A program made the position numbers and the translations under genes. Below are positions 43,713 to 53,134 of a stretch of 64,000 nt of DNA, piece after piece (positions within the stretch are counted from its first letter, which is position 1; the number at the start of each line of letters is the position of its first letter). The stretch comes from Hathewaya massiliensis (GTDB lineage Bacteria > Bacillota > Clostridia > Clostridiales > Clostridiaceae). The stretch spans positions 1-64,000 of the forward strand of contig NZ_CABFVD010000002.1 of assembly GCF_902143515.1 (NCBI RefSeq), written 5' to 3'. The notes under the pieces were generated by a model. That model made no database searches and had not been told where the DNA came from. It was given only the letters and a program-made list of their open reading frames with translations.

Positions 43713-44915
43713 ATGCAAAATTTATATGTTTTATTAAGACAATTTGAGGTTATAGGTGGTGTTGAAAGAATTGGGCAACCTGGTTTTTGCCTTCTTATGG
43801 CTTTATGGAGAAGGTCTAATGAGTTAGGGTGGAGAAATACTTTCACCATGAGTAATACGGAACTTAAGTGTAAGGGTGGTTTTAGTAGCGATAAAACCTT
43901 AATTGGAGCAAGGGGTAAACTTATGGAACAGGGCTTTATTAAATATGCTAGACCAAATAAATCAGGAAAATGTGGTATGTATATATTAAATTTTGATTTG
44001 CTATCTTTAAGTGGATTACAGGGGAGTAATGATGGGGAATATTACCTAGAAGAGGAAGAGGATTTATCAGAAGCACCTTGGGAGAATTGTGGTGAAGAGG
44101 AAGAGAATTCACCAAACCATTTACCAAAGTATGAACCAGAGTACTTACCAAACCATATACCAAATGACTTACCAGACCATGCACCAGAGTACTTACCAGG
44201 TCACTTACCAAAGTACTTACCAAACCACTTACCAAAGGATGATAAAAAGGTAAGCATTAATATACTAGACTATACTAGACCAGAAAAGACTATAACAGAC
44301 AATAACAATAACAATATTACAGATAGCAATAACTATAATAACAGTTATAACATAGATGACTATAAAATTAATAATACCAATTCTAGTGATAATATAAATT
44401 CAAATGGCAAAGTTAATAGCGATAAGAATAGCGAGAGCAATAGTGACAGCCATAGCAATAACAAGAGGGAGAAGAATAGCAAGGGCAATAATACTAGCAA
44501 TAGCAAGAACAATAACGATAACAATAGTACCAGCAATAGCATAGTGAGTAAACTTAAGAAACATGAGGATGAGGTATTTATAAAAACTATGGAGCATTAT
44601 TGCAAGAGGGCGAAAAAGATTGAAACTAGCCTTAAGCCAAAGGAAAGACAAGCTATGTATGAAATCTCTAAGAAAATGCCTTTAGAGGTGATTTTAACAG
44701 GAATAGATATGGCCTTTGATAATTTTAAAAAGAGTGGTGAAGCAGAGCGTATAAATAGTTTTATCTATTGTGAAAAAGTTATAAATGCTCTTTGGATCAA
44801 TAAGGAACAAGGCTTAAAGGGGGAGAGGCCTAATGGAAAGTCTAAAGGAGGTTTTGCAGGGGGAGAAAATGGGGAAATTAAAATCCACTCATCAGGAATC
44901 GGACTTAGCTTATGA
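43713..44915 (+). CDS. DnaD-like replication initiation/helicase-loading protein
   Basis: An N-terminal winged-helix domain (about 1-95; GFCLLMALWRRSNELGW, FTMSNTELKCK, LMEQGFIKY) and a C-terminal DnaD/DnaB2-like helical domain (about 290-370; MPLEVILTGIDMAFDN, ...YCEKVINALWI) are separated by two low-complexity segments. One is a Pro/His/Leu repeat (residues about 133-176) and one almost pure Asn/Ser/Lys/Asp (about 195-280). The ATG at 43713 follows GGAAGGAGTG. The DnaC-like gene overlaps its 3' end. Such pairs load the replicative helicase, on chromosome or phage. Confidence 0.8.
   Translation: MQNLYVLLRQFEVIGGVERIGQPGFCLLMALWRRSNELGWRNTFTMSNTELKCKGGFSSDKTLIGARGKLMEQGFIKYARPNKSGKCGMYILNFDLLSLSGLQGSNDGEYYLEEEEDLSEAPWENCGEEEENSPNHLPKYEPEYLPNHIPNDLPDHAPEYLPGHLPKYLPNHLPKDDKKVSINILDYTRPEKTITDNNNNNITDSNNYNNSYNIDDYKINNTNSSDNINSNGKVNSDKNSESNSDSHSNNKREKNSKGNNTSNSKNNNDNNSTSNSIVSKLKKHEDEVFIKTMEHYCKRAKKIETSLKPKERQAMYEISKKMPLEVILTGIDMAFDNFKKSGEAERINSFIYCEKVINALWINKEQGLKGERPNGKSKGGFAGGENGEIKIHSSGIGLSL
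44110..44240 (+). repeat. 12/24-base tandem repeat inside the DnaD-like gene
   Basis: About ten units of the type TACTTACCAAACCACTTACC encode the repeat (K/E)YLPNHLP with small variants. The array is in frame. A further AAC/AGC-rich stretch at 44300-44545 codes the Asn/Ser segment. Both are prone to length change. Confidence 0.8.
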
Positions 44916-45696
44916 TATACCTACTTGTCCTATTTGTGGGGAGAATAAAAGACTTATGGTGGATATGTGTGATAAAAAATGGCTCATGCCTAGAATGTGC
45001 AAGTGTAGGCGTGAAGAGATAGAAAAGAGAGATAGGGTGGATAAGGTTAGGGAAAAGCAGATTAGACTTCAACAAATTTTCACAAATAGCCTAATGACTA
45101 AGGAATTCAGAAGTCTTAGCTTTTCATCATGGGATCATAATATTGGCAGCGAGTTTTTATATGGTATTGGACATAAGTATGTGAAAAATTTTAAGAGCAT
45201 TAAGGAGAAAAACATAGGGCTCTTAATATATGGAGCACCAGGCAGTGGAAAGACTTTTTTATCTGGATGCATTGCTAATGCTCTAATAGAGGACTATACC
45301 ACTGTAATTTGTATAAGTGCTATAGGTATACTAGAGAGGATTAAAAGCAGCTTTACTAATTATGGGGATAACGGAGTTTCGGATATATTAAATTCCTTAT
45401 CCAATGCGGATTTACTTATATTAGACGATTTAGGCACAGAAAATAACACTAGTTGGTCAAGGTCAACTATGTATCAAATTATAGATGCAAGGTATAGAAG
45501 CAAGAAACCCCTTATAGTTACCACAAATTTAAGCCTAAAAGAACTTCAAGGACGTTATGATGAAGAGGGTGATATGGGACGTACATATGATAGGTTGGTT
45601 AATGAGATGTGTACTCCTATAGAAAGCAAATGGCACAGTATAAGAAGGGAAAAGGGAAGAGAGAAGGCAAATATTTTAAGAGAAATAATACTATAA
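44833..45696 (+). CDS. DnaC-like helicase-loader ATPase
   Basis: A 287-residue AAA+ protein of the DnaC/DnaI/IstB type. A zinc-finger-like segment has Cys32 and Cys35 (CPIC) and Cys56 and Cys58. Walker A GAPGSGKT lies at residues 134-141, Walker B LLILDDLGTE near 195, sensor ITTNLSL-type VTTNLSLKEL near 240. It overlaps the DnaD-like gene by 83 bases if the ATG at 44833 is used. The alternative ATG at 44869, behind GGGGGAGAAA, is equally good and shortens it by 12 residues. The partner is the replicative helicase; no dnaB gene is in the window. Confidence 0.9.
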   Translation: MESLKEVLQGEKMGKLKSTHQESDLAYDIPTCPICGENKRLMVDMCDKKWLMPRMCKCRREEIEKRDRVDKVREKQIRLQQIFTNSLMTKEFRSLSFSSWDHNIGSEFLYGIGHKYVKNFKSIKEKNIGLLIYGAPGSGKTFLSGCIANALIEDYTTVICISAIGILERIKSSFTNYGDNGVSDILNSLSNADLLILDDLGTENNTSWSRSTMYQIIDARYRSKKPLIVTTNLSLKELQGRYDEEGDMGRTYDRLVNEMCTPIESKWHSIRREKGREKANILREIIL

Positions 45697-45699
45697 CTA

Positions 45700-45737
45700 G
45701 CTGCTTCAGAGGGAATAAAAACTCTCTCTGAAGCTAA
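45700..45737 (+). repeat. Hairpin of the dispersed repeat family (copy F)
   Basis: GCTTCAGAG..GA / TC..CTCTGAAGC with ATAAAAAC in the loop. It lies right after the DnaC-like gene and may act as a terminator, although no strong T-run follows. Confidence 0.6.
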
Positions 45738-45821
45738 GAAATCTGTTTATTCAGTAAAGAATAAAGTTGTTATAGTTGTTTAGGGAAAAAAATATTTTTC
45801 AGAAATTTTTTATTTACTTTT

Positions 45822-45857
45822 TTATTATTATAGTGTAATATTACACCATAATAATAA
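45822..45857. promoter_or_regulatory. 36-base palindromic operator in front of the XRE regulator
   Basis: The centre GTGTAATATTACAC (45833-45846) is a perfect palindrome. The flanks TTATTATTATA and CATAATAATAA extend it to 36 bases with a single mismatch. It sits 23 bases before the start codon of the XRE gene, ideal for autorepression. Confidence 0.75.
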
Positions 45858-45879
45858 AATTACAAGGGAAGAGAAGAAA

Positions 45880-46341
45880 ATGGATAAAGAAGGGTTTATT
45901 AAAAAAATTGATTCTAAATTAAAACTTATAAGAAATGAAAAAGAGTATTCCCAGGATAAGATGTGTGAAATAATAGGCATGTCAAAAAAGACTTTGGTGC
46001 AAATAGAAAAAGGAAGGGCAACCTTAGGATGGAGTGGTGCAGTTGTAGTCTGTTCATTATTTAAGCATAGTGAGATACTCCAAATGACTTTAGGAGGCGA
46101 TATAGAGGATATAGTGAGAACACTAGCTTTTGGCGAGGTTGAAGGAAATTATAATAAAACAATGGGTGGCAAAGTATGGTGGAGAAATATTCGGGAATCT
46201 GGAGAATATGTGCTTCAGCAAAATATAGTGTCAGGTCATTATAGAATATTAGATGGAGAGCATAGAAGAATTATATCCTCCTTTGATGAAAAATATATGG
46301 AACTAAAATTAAACATTTTAAGTGGATTGAAATTGAAATAA
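45880..46341 (+). CDS. XRE-family transcriptional regulator
   Basis: A 153-residue protein with an N-terminal Cro/CI helix-turn-helix (about residues 13-65; SQDKMCEIIGMSKKTLVQIEKG). A C-terminal part of some 80 residues (GGKVWWRNI..., YVLQQNIVSGHYRILD) probably senses a ligand or forms dimers. The ATG follows AAGGGAAGAG. The long palindrome upstream suggests it represses itself. There is no toxin or phage gene beside it, so its other targets are unknown. Confidence 0.85.
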   Translation: MDKEGFIKKIDSKLKLIRNEKEYSQDKMCEIIGMSKKTLVQIEKGRATLGWSGAVVVCSLFKHSEILQMTLGGDIEDIVRTLAFGEVEGNYNKTMGGKVWWRNIRESGEYVLQQNIVSGHYRILDGEHRRIISSFDEKYMELKLNILSGLKLK

Positions 46342-46417
46342 GCTAAATAAAATAAAAGGTATATGGTTTAACGAAATAAAAAATAACGTATTAGGTGCTA
46401 AAAAGTGAAGAGCAAGA

Positions 46418-46475
46418 AAGGAGATTTTAGTAAGAGTCATCTGCTTATTAGTTATACTCTTACTAAATAAAATAT
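46418..46475 (+). promoter_or_regulatory. Shine-Dalgarno separated from its start by a hairpin
   Basis: AAGGAG (46418-46423) is followed by TTTAGTAAGAGT / ACTCTTACTAAA (46426-46437, 46456-46467), a perfect 12-base stem, and then ATG at 46476. No other ribosome binding site lies near the ATG. Folding of the stem would bring AAGGAG within about 10 bases of the start. The stem resembles hairpin E of the dispersed repeat. Confidence 0.55.
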
Positions 46476-46862
46476 ATGGAAACTTTAAAAAAAGTTATTT
46501 ATATTACATTAAATATAATTATGTTTTTAGCAGCATCATTTTCACTATGGATTTATTTATCTCATAATGAATGGGTATCTTGGCATGAAAATTCAGGAAC
46601 ACAATTTTTAGCTTTATTGTTAATAACTTTACCTATTTTATTGTTTGTTGCTCTTGGTTTTAAAATCTTAAGTAAAAAAAGTACTAATATAACAAAAGAA
46701 AATGTAAGACTTCCTTTATATATAATAGTAGGAATTGTGTTGCCAGTAGTTATTGATGGTAGCTTAAGTAATATAACCATATTTATAGGAACAATTTGTT
46801 GTGTTGTAGCCTGTGTTGTATCTCTTGTAGAAGTAGTATTTAGTGTTACTGATAGTTTTTAA
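46476..46862 (+). CDS. Hypothetical membrane protein
   Basis: A 128-residue protein with four hydrophobic segments (about 8-28, 42-64, 82-100, 104-122). There is no known motif. The start has no directly adjacent ribosome binding site; see the hairpin upstream. The frame is uninterrupted and its hydrophobic pattern is regular, so it is probably a real gene, perhaps with structure-controlled translation. Confidence 0.6.
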   Translation: METLKKVIYITLNIIMFLAASFSLWIYLSHNEWVSWHENSGTQFLALLLITLPILLFVALGFKILSKKSTNITKENVRLPLYIIVGIVLPVVIDGSLSNITIFIGTICCVVACVVSLVEVVFSVTDSF

Positions 46863-47070
46863 AAATTTTTCATAAATTTCAAAAATCACAGGAAATATCA
46901 AATAATCCTTATGCAAAAATACATGAGATTATTTTTTAGTAATATAAGTTTATTATATTTTTATAGAATACTAATTATTTTTAAAAATACTGTTAATGAT
47001 TTGTTAAAGTATTCGAAAATTAATAATATGCTAAATATAATTTAACTTAAATTACGAGGAGTGAAATGTA

Positions 47071-49143
47071 ATGAAAAACATTAAGGGGAACAAAGAACAG
47101 GATAATTCCAGTTTGGAAAAACAACATAAAAAAAATAAAAAGGTTAGAATGTCAATTAAGAAAAAGTTGGTATCTTCAATAACTTTAACGTCAATAATAA
47201 GCTTAATTTTATTAGCAGTTTTTTTATATCAAATGTCTAGTACAATTTTAAAGAATAAGACTATGGATACATCTTATCAGTTTGTGAATCAGGTTAATTA
47301 TAATATAGAAACATTTTTGGATGGTATGGAAAACAATTTAAAAATTGTAAGTGAAAATTCTAATATAACTAATCTTGATGTTAACAACAAAGTAAGTGTA
47401 GATCATTTAAAGAATTTTTTGAAAACTGTTAAAGATAGTAATTCAGATATAATCTATACTTATTTTGCAGATATGAATGGTGTTATGATTCAATCAGATG
47501 GACAGGTTAGAAAACCTTCTAGCACATACGATGCAAGAACTAGAGAGTGGTACAAGGAGTCCTTAAGGAATCCAGATAAAATTTATTGGACAGATTGTTA
47601 TGAGGATGCCCAAAAGAAAATTCTTGTTATCTCATTATCTAAGGCAGTTAAAAGAGGGGATAAAATTATAGGTGTTGCCAGTATTGATATAGGTTTAAAT
47701 GAATTAGTAACTGGATTATCACAAATTAAGTTAGGTGAAAAAGGTTATTTAGTTGTAACTAGCAAAGAAGGCATGACTTTAGTACATCCAGATAAGAGTC
47801 TTATAGGTAAAAAAACCTTAACTGAAGAAAGTTTTTGGAAAGATTTAAGCTCAAAAGAAAGCGGAAATTTCGAATATAAGTATAGTGGAAAAGCAAAATT
47901 TGCAGGGTTCACCACTAATAAGATTACCGTATGGAAACTTATGGTTACATTAGGGGAAGATGAAATAGCAAAGGATTTATCTTCAATAAAATATTTTTCA
48001 ATAATTGCTGTTATAGTTGGAGGATTACTATCTTTAGTTTTAGCTTATTACATAGGAAAAGTTTTATCAGTAGCTGTTAATAGACTTAAAGATATTATAG
48101 AAAAGTTTGGTAGTGGAGATCTTACAGTTGCAGTGCCACAAGATCTTAAAGAAAAAGCTAATGAAATTGGAGATATAGCAAGTTCCTTAGATTTATCTAT
48201 TGGTAATATAAGAAATATGATGATTTCCTTTAAGGAACATGCATCTAGTATTAGTGGAGAATCTGAAAACCTAAGTTCTGTTTCAGAAGAAATGGCATCT
48301 TCTGCTGAAAATGTTTCAGTAGCTATTCAAGATGTGGCTAAAGGTTCTCAAGGGCAATCAGAGGACTTAGTTGAGATAACAGAAATAACCCAAGACTTTT
48401 CTAATAAAATAGATAGTGTAGTTACAAATATGGCAGAGGTAATGGAGAATGCTCAAAACATAGATAACATGGCTGCAGAGGGAAGCAATGGGATGAAGGA
48501 ACTTGTACAATCAACACAAACAGTAAAAGGTTCTTTCAATGACTTTTCCAAGGAAATAGTGGACTTAGGTTCAGGTATAAATGAGGTAAATGAAATAATA
48601 GGACTTATAAATAGCATAGCAGAGCAAACAAATTTACTTGCATTAAATGCAGCTATAGAATCAGCAAGAGCAGGAGAAGCAGGACGTGGATTTGCAGTGG
48701 TTGCAGATGAAATAAGAAAATTATCAGAGCAGACAAAGAATTCTTCAGAGAGCATAACTTCTATAATTAAATCTATTTCTAATAAAACAGGAAAGATAAT
48801 AGATGATACAAAGGTGATAGTTAAGGAAATGGATAGCGAAGTGGAAACTATAAATAATTCTATGGAGCAGTTTACATCCATAGTAATTGGGGTTCAAGAG
48901 ATATTACCAAGAATAGATTCTGCAAACTATATTGTATCAGAATTAAATGAAAGTAAAAGCGAAATAGTAAATAAAATAGAAAATGCATCTTCTGTATCAC
49001 AAGAAGTTTCAGCTTCATCAGAAGAAATAGCGGCATCCTCAGAAGAAATGTGTGCATCCACAGAAGAAGTGGCATCTACAGCTGAAAAGTTAAATAAAAT
49101 GACTAATGATATGGAAGAGCAGATAAATAAATTTAAGTTTTAA
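47071..49143 (+). CDS. Methyl-accepting chemotaxis protein
   Basis: A 690-residue chemoreceptor. A membrane helix (about 36-56), a double-Cache sensor domain (60-300, with [12 protein letters not shown] typical of dCache_1), a second helix (about 308-330), a HAMP domain (330-385) and the long signalling coiled coil (400-690) follow in order. The conserved hairpin tip [20 protein letters not shown] is near residue 512. dCache domains with the YxxRxRxWY pattern often bind amino acids. A Lys-rich N-terminus of about 30 residues precedes the first helix. The ATG follows CGAGGAGTG. Confidence 0.95.
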   Translation: MKNIKGNKEQDNSSLEKQHKKNKKVRMSIKKKLVSSITLTSIISLILLAVFLYQMSSTILKNKTMDTSYQFVNQVNYNIETFLDGMENNLKIVSENSNITNLDVNNKVSVDHLKNFLKTVKDSNSDIIYTYFADMNGVMIQSDGQVRKPSSTYDARTREWYKESLRNPDKIYWTDCYEDAQKKILVISLSKAVKRGDKIIGVASIDIGLNELVTGLSQIKLGEKGYLVVTSKEGMTLVHPDKSLIGKKTLTEESFWKDLSSKESGNFEYKYSGKAKFAGFTTNKITVWKLMVTLGEDEIAKDLSSIKYFSIIAVIVGGLLSLVLAYYIGKVLSVAVNRLKDIIEKFGSGDLTVAVPQDLKEKANEIGDIASSLDLSIGNIRNMMISFKEHASSISGESENLSSVSEEMASSAENVSVAIQDVAKGSQGQSEDLVEITEITQDFSNKIDSVVTNMAEVMENAQNIDNMAAEGSNGMKELVQSTQTVKGSFNDFSKEIVDLGSGINEVNEIIGLINSIAEQTNLLALNAAIESARAGEAGRGFAVVADEIRKLSEQTKNSSESITSIIKSISNKTGKIIDDTKVIVKEMDSEVETINNSMEQFTSIVIGVQEILPRIDSANYIVSELNESKSEIVNKIENASSVSQEVSASSEEIAASSEEMCASTEEVASTAEKLNKMTNDMEEQINKFKF

Positions 49144-49167
49144 GTTAAATATGAATAGGCGGTAATT

Positions 49168-49215
49168 GATCAGTGGTCAGTAGTTAGTAAGTAGTGGTCG
49201 GTGGTCAGTAAGAGA
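49168..49215 (+). repeat. Short direct repeats AGTGGTC(A/G)GTA
   Basis: Variants of GTGGTCAGTA and TTAGTAAG follow one another directly after the chemoreceptor gene. It is a slippage-type microsatellite without visible function. Confidence 0.6.
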
Positions 49216-49259
49216 TAAAGATAAGGAAACCATATTTTATTTTTAAATTGTAAAGTTAT

Positions 49260-49293
49260 AAAAAGCACCAAGTTTAAGTACTTGATGCTTTTT
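49260..49293. terminator. Bidirectional terminator between the chemoreceptor gene and hcp
   Basis: AAAAAGCACCAAGT / ACTTGATGCTTTTT form a stem with one mismatch and A/T-runs on both sides, between convergent genes. Confidence 0.87.
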
Positions 49294-49378
49294 ATTTTAT
49301 AAGAATACAAGGAAATGAGTTTTTAATAATAGTCAATAAAACTTTTTACTTATAAAAATATATTTTGTTAATATAAAA

Positions 49379-51031
49379 CTAATTTAATTGTTTCAATGAA
49401 GTTTTTAGGTCTTCTTCTGGTGTGCTTATTGGTTTTAAATCAAAAGTATCCACTAGATATTGTAGAACATTAGGAGATATAAAAGCTGGAAGAGTAGGAC
49501 CTAGAAACATTCCCTTTATTCCGAGGGATAGAAGAGCTAATAAATCAGCTACAGCTTTTTGTTCATACCAAGAGAGTACAATAGTAAGTGGTAGAGAATT
49601 TACGTCTGTGTCAAAGGCATCTGCTAGAGCTGTTGCTATTCTAACAGCGGAATAAGCATCATTGCATTGCCCTACATCTAACAATCTTGGAAGTCCTGCT
49701 ACGGTTCCAAAGTCTAATTTATTAAATCTATATTTACCACAGGCTAAAGTGAGTATTACACAATCTTCTGGCACCATTTTAGCAAAATCAGTATAATAAT
49801 TTCTTCCTGGTCTAGCACCATCACATCCACCAATTAAAAAGAAGTGTCTTATTTTTCCTTCCTTAACTGCATTAACAATAGTATCAGCATGGGATAGGGT
49901 TGCATGATGACCAAAACCTACCATGATTTCGTGTTCTTTTTCATCTTCTTTAAAACCACCAAGCTCTAAGGCTTTGTTAATTATTTCAGTAAAATCTCTA
50001 GTTCCATCTTCAGAGGTTTCTATATATTTAACTCCTTCCCAACCAACAACGCTTGTGGTAAAGATTCTATCTTTATAAGTTTCTCTAGGTCTCATTAAAC
50101 AATTTGTGGTCATTAATATACAACCAGGTATATTATCAAATTCTTTTTGTTGATCTTGCCACGCTCCGCCGAAGTTTCCAACTAAATGTTCATATTTTTT
50201 TAAAGATGGATAACCATGAGCAGGTAGCATTTCCCCATGAGTATAAATATTTATCCCTTTGTCTTTAGTTTGTTCTAAGAGCATTTCTAAATCTCTTAAA
50301 TCATGTCCTGAAACTATAATAAATGGGCCTTTTTTTATCTTAACATTAACCTTATGAGGGGATGGATTTTTATATCTAGTAGTATTAGCTTCATCTAATA
50401 GCCTCATAACTTCTACACTTATTTCTCCAGTTCTCATAGTCATACGTATCATATCTTCCAAAGTTAAATTATCATTTGTTGTAGATTCTAAACCTATAAA
50501 ATAAAATTTATCTACTTGGTCACTGTGATAACCTATAAATCTAGCTTGATGAGCATAGGCACTTACACCTTTTAGACCATAAAGTATGGTGGATCTTAGG
50601 GAACGAATATCAGGATCTAAGGTTTCATCATACATAATTCCAGCCTGAGCAGAATCTTTTAACATATCTTCCTTAGTATCACTTAGATTATATGTGGCAG
50701 CTTTAGGATATTCACCTTCAGGTGCTTCATCTCTCAAGAGTTGCTTTATTTCTTGGGATTCTTTTAAACGCTTTATATGAACATCAGCATCAAAATTTAC
50801 ATTAGTTAGGGTTGTAAATAAACAATCCTCAACAAACTTTACTACCTTTTTATCTATGATATGACCTGCATCCATTAAAGCTTTAGCATAACAAGAGATA
50901 CCTTTTAACTGGTATATTAATAAATCTTGCAGATTCGCAATCTCTGGTGTTTTTCCACATACACCACTTTTGGTACAACCCTTGCCACCCATGGTTTGTT
51001 CACATTGATAACAAAACATTGAATTTTCCAT
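49379..51031 (-). CDS. hcp: Hybrid-cluster protein (hydroxylamine reductase)
   Basis: A 550-residue iron-sulfur enzyme that reduces hydroxylamine to ammonia in vitro and is linked to nitric-oxide and nitrosative stress. The N-terminal cluster motif has Cys7, Cys10, Cys19 and Cys25 (CYQCEQTMGGKGCTKSGVC), the spacing of strict anaerobes. The hybrid-cluster ligands lie in GHDLRDLE, NCLM, IGGCDGARPGRNYYTDFA and CGKYRFN. The ATG at 51031 follows AAAGGAGAGTTAC. It is a single-gene unit; no hcr reductase is nearby, as usual in clostridia. Confidence 0.97.
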   Translation of the reverse strand: MENSMFCYQCEQTMGGKGCTKSGVCGKTPEIANLQDLLIYQLKGISCYAKALMDAGHIIDKKVVKFVEDCLFTTLTNVNFDADVHIKRLKESQEIKQLLRDEAPEGEYPKAATYNLSDTKEDMLKDSAQAGIMYDETLDPDIRSLRSTILYGLKGVSAYAHQARFIGYHSDQVDKFYFIGLESTTNDNLTLEDMIRMTMRTGEISVEVMRLLDEANTTRYKNPSPHKVNVKIKKGPFIIVSGHDLRDLEMLLEQTKDKGINIYTHGEMLPAHGYPSLKKYEHLVGNFGGAWQDQQKEFDNIPGCILMTTNCLMRPRETYKDRIFTTSVVGWEGVKYIETSEDGTRDFTEIINKALELGGFKEDEKEHEIMVGFGHHATLSHADTIVNAVKEGKIRHFFLIGGCDGARPGRNYYTDFAKMVPEDCVILTLACGKYRFNKLDFGTVAGLPRLLDVGQCNDAYSAVRIATALADAFDTDVNSLPLTIVLSWYEQKAVADLLALLSLGIKGMFLGPTLPAFISPNVLQYLVDTFDLKPISTPEEDLKTSLKQLN

Positions 51032-51160
51032 ATGTAACTCTCCTTTATAAAAATTTTAGTTAAAAATAGTCTTTGTATAATGCTTTTAGATTATTCTAGA
51101 AGATGTAATTTTCCCTATAAGAGAAGTGGTTTTATGTACTTTAAATTTCTTAATAAAAGT

Positions 51161-51406
51161 TACTTACTAGCTTAATATAGGGTATACTATTATATATAGA
51201 GTAGCCATATGATTAAGTTGGTTTAATGGACTAATCGTATATAAATGTTACATTAAGAACTCTGGTTTACTTTCTATAGTGTTCTTAATGTTAATAGAAT
51301 TGTGGTACGGAAAGGACTATTGCTTGTCTCCGAGTAATTGGCTTGTAAGTATAAATGGTGTATTAAGGATTTTGGTTCAATAAGTTTAAATTAGGAGTGA
51401 GAATAG
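51161..51406 (+). promoter_or_regulatory. Leader of the AAA/PD-(D/E)XK gene, duplicated elsewhere
   Basis: 51161-51285 is the intact counterpart of the decayed copy at 42266-42390. The block ATTAAG(A/G)A..CTGGTT appears twice within the leader (51253 and 51361). No gene lies here. The conservation of a non-coding leader between two copies suggests they moved or were duplicated as one unit. Confidence 0.55.
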
Positions 51407-53101
51407 ATGAAGAGAATACCCTATGGGATTTCTAATTTCCAAGTTTTAAGAGAGGAAGATTATCTTTATGTAGATAAAACCTCTTATATAGAATTATTAG
51501 ACAGATATGCACCCTATAATTTTTTTATAAGACCTAGAAGGTTTGGGAAGAGTCTTTTTATATCCATGCTTGAAAATTATTATGATATAAATAAAAAAGA
51601 TAAGTTTGAAGAATTATTTGGGGATTTATATATAGGTAAAAACCCTACAAAAAATAAAAATAAGTTTTTAGTGTGGAAAATGAGCTTTGCAGGGGTAGAT
51701 GCAGGACATGGAGAGGAAGAGCTAAGAAATAGTTTTAATTCAAAAATTCTTTTATCCGCTATAAAATTCGTAAATCAATACTCAAATTTATTTGGGGAGA
51801 GCACTATTCCAAAGGAAATAAACAGTGCTGAAATGATAGTGCAATATATATCCCTTTTAGCTAGTAAGATAAATAAACCTGTTTTTGTTCTAATAGATGA
51901 ATACGATAATTTTGCTAATGAGTTAATTACAGGGGGAAAACAAAGTACTTATAGCGGCATACTTCATGGAGAAGGCTTTGTTAAGGTATTTTATAAGGCT
52001 ATAAAAGATGCTACCATGGACAACTTTAATAGGATATTTATGACAGGGGTAAGTCCTATAATGCTAGATGATTTAACAAGCGGATTTAATATAACTATGA
52101 ATTATACCTTGGATCAAGATCTTAATGCTATGATGGGATTTACAAGAAGTGAACTTTCATGGATTATGGATGAGGTTAATATAGTAGATACAGAACTTAG
52201 AACAAAGATATGCACTGATATGACTAAATATTATAATGGGTATAAATTTAATAAAAATTCCAAGTCTGTTTTTAATCCAGATATGTCTATGTATTTTCTT
52301 AATAAATATTTAGCTTATAATGAATATCCAGAAGAAATGATAGATAATAATGTAAAAACTGATTATGGAAAAGTTAATCAATTAGCCTATAACTTTAACG
52401 ATAGGGAAGCTCTAGAGGAAATAATGACCACAGGAGAAACTTCTACTATGTTAGTGGATAGATTCAATATCCATACCATGTATAGTGTAAAAGAGAACTT
52501 TAAATCCTTATTATTTTACCTTGGAATGCTTACTATAAAAGAACAAGGACCTCTTGGGACAGTACTTAAAGTGCCTAACTATGTTATAAAGACAATATAT
52601 TGGGAACAACATTTCCAAAGGTTAAATGAAGAATATAATATTCAACTACAGAACATAAGAGTAGCTATTAATGAAATGAGATTATATGGAAATATACAAC
52701 CCTTAATAGAACTTTTAGGTGGTATATTAGAAGATTTATCTAATAGAGATTTAATAAAAATGGATGAAAAAAACATAAAAATGATGCTTCTTACCCTTTT
52801 AGGAGTGGACAGCACTTATTTTATTCAAAGTGAAGCTGAAAATAGCAGTGGTTATGTAGATATAATGTTAAAGAGAAAAATTCAGTTTAAGAGCATAACT
52901 AAATTCCAATGGATTATAGAACTAAAATATATAAAAGAAAGTGAAAGAAACACCTTAGAAAAAGTAAAAGAAGAAGGGTTAAAACAGCTTAAATCATATG
53001 CCGAAAGTAAAATGGCTGAAGAAGAACTTGGCACAGATGACTTAAAGAAAGCATTGATTATTGTGGTAGGTAAGAAAGATATTTATACTGTGAATTTGTA
53101 A
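51407..53101 (+). CDS. AAA-ATPase-like/PD-(D/E)XK nuclease-superfamily protein
   Basis: A 564-residue protein of the family with an N-terminal AAA-ATPase-like domain and a C-terminal PD-(D/E)XK nuclease-like domain (DUF1703). Family marks are IPYGISNFQVLRE, YVDKTSYIELL, FFIRPRRFGKSLF (the loop replacing a classical Walker A) and VFVLIDEYDN (Walker B). The C-terminal GYVDIMLKRK and WIIELKYIK carry the nuclease Asp and ELK. Such proteins are abundant and multi-copy in some clostridia and Bacteroidetes; the biological role is not known. The ATG follows TTAGGAGTGAG. Confidence 0.87.
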   Translation: MKRIPYGISNFQVLREEDYLYVDKTSYIELLDRYAPYNFFIRPRRFGKSLFISMLENYYDINKKDKFEELFGDLYIGKNPTKNKNKFLVWKMSFAGVDAGHGEEELRNSFNSKILLSAIKFVNQYSNLFGESTIPKEINSAEMIVQYISLLASKINKPVFVLIDEYDNFANELITGGKQSTYSGILHGEGFVKVFYKAIKDATMDNFNRIFMTGVSPIMLDDLTSGFNITMNYTLDQDLNAMMGFTRSELSWIMDEVNIVDTELRTKICTDMTKYYNGYKFNKNSKSVFNPDMSMYFLNKYLAYNEYPEEMIDNNVKTDYGKVNQLAYNFNDREALEEIMTTGETSTMLVDRFNIHTMYSVKENFKSLLFYLGMLTIKEQGPLGTVLKVPNYVIKTIYWEQHFQRLNEEYNIQLQNIRVAINEMRLYGNIQPLIELLGGILEDLSNRDLIKMDEKNIKMMLLTLLGVDSTYFIQSEAENSSGYVDIMLKRKIQFKSITKFQWIIELKYIKESERNTLEKVKEEGLKQLKSYAESKMAEEELGTDDLKKALIIVVGKKDIYTVNL

Positions 53102-53134
53102 AATGAATTTTTATTACTGGAGGGATATTTGTTT

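Noticed and set aside
43948-44235. Long minus-strand open frame with repeated LVSTLVHGLVS
   Set aside because: It is the shadow of the 12-base tandem repeat in the DnaD-like gene; repeats keep all frames open. There is no ribosome binding site.
44360-44651. Minus-strand Leu/Val-rich frames
   Set aside because: They are antisense to the Asn/Ser-rich tract of the same gene and have no start signals.
43713-45696. Prophage replication module
   Set aside because: The DnaD/DnaC-like pair alone could be phage-derived, but no integrase, repressor-antirepressor, terminase, capsid or tail gene is found around it, and clostridial chromosomes carry such a loader pair themselves.
49168-49215. Regulatory repeat after the chemoreceptor gene
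   Set aside because: The AGTGGTCAGTA units look like a simple slippage microsatellite downstream of a stop codon; nothing suggests a binding site.
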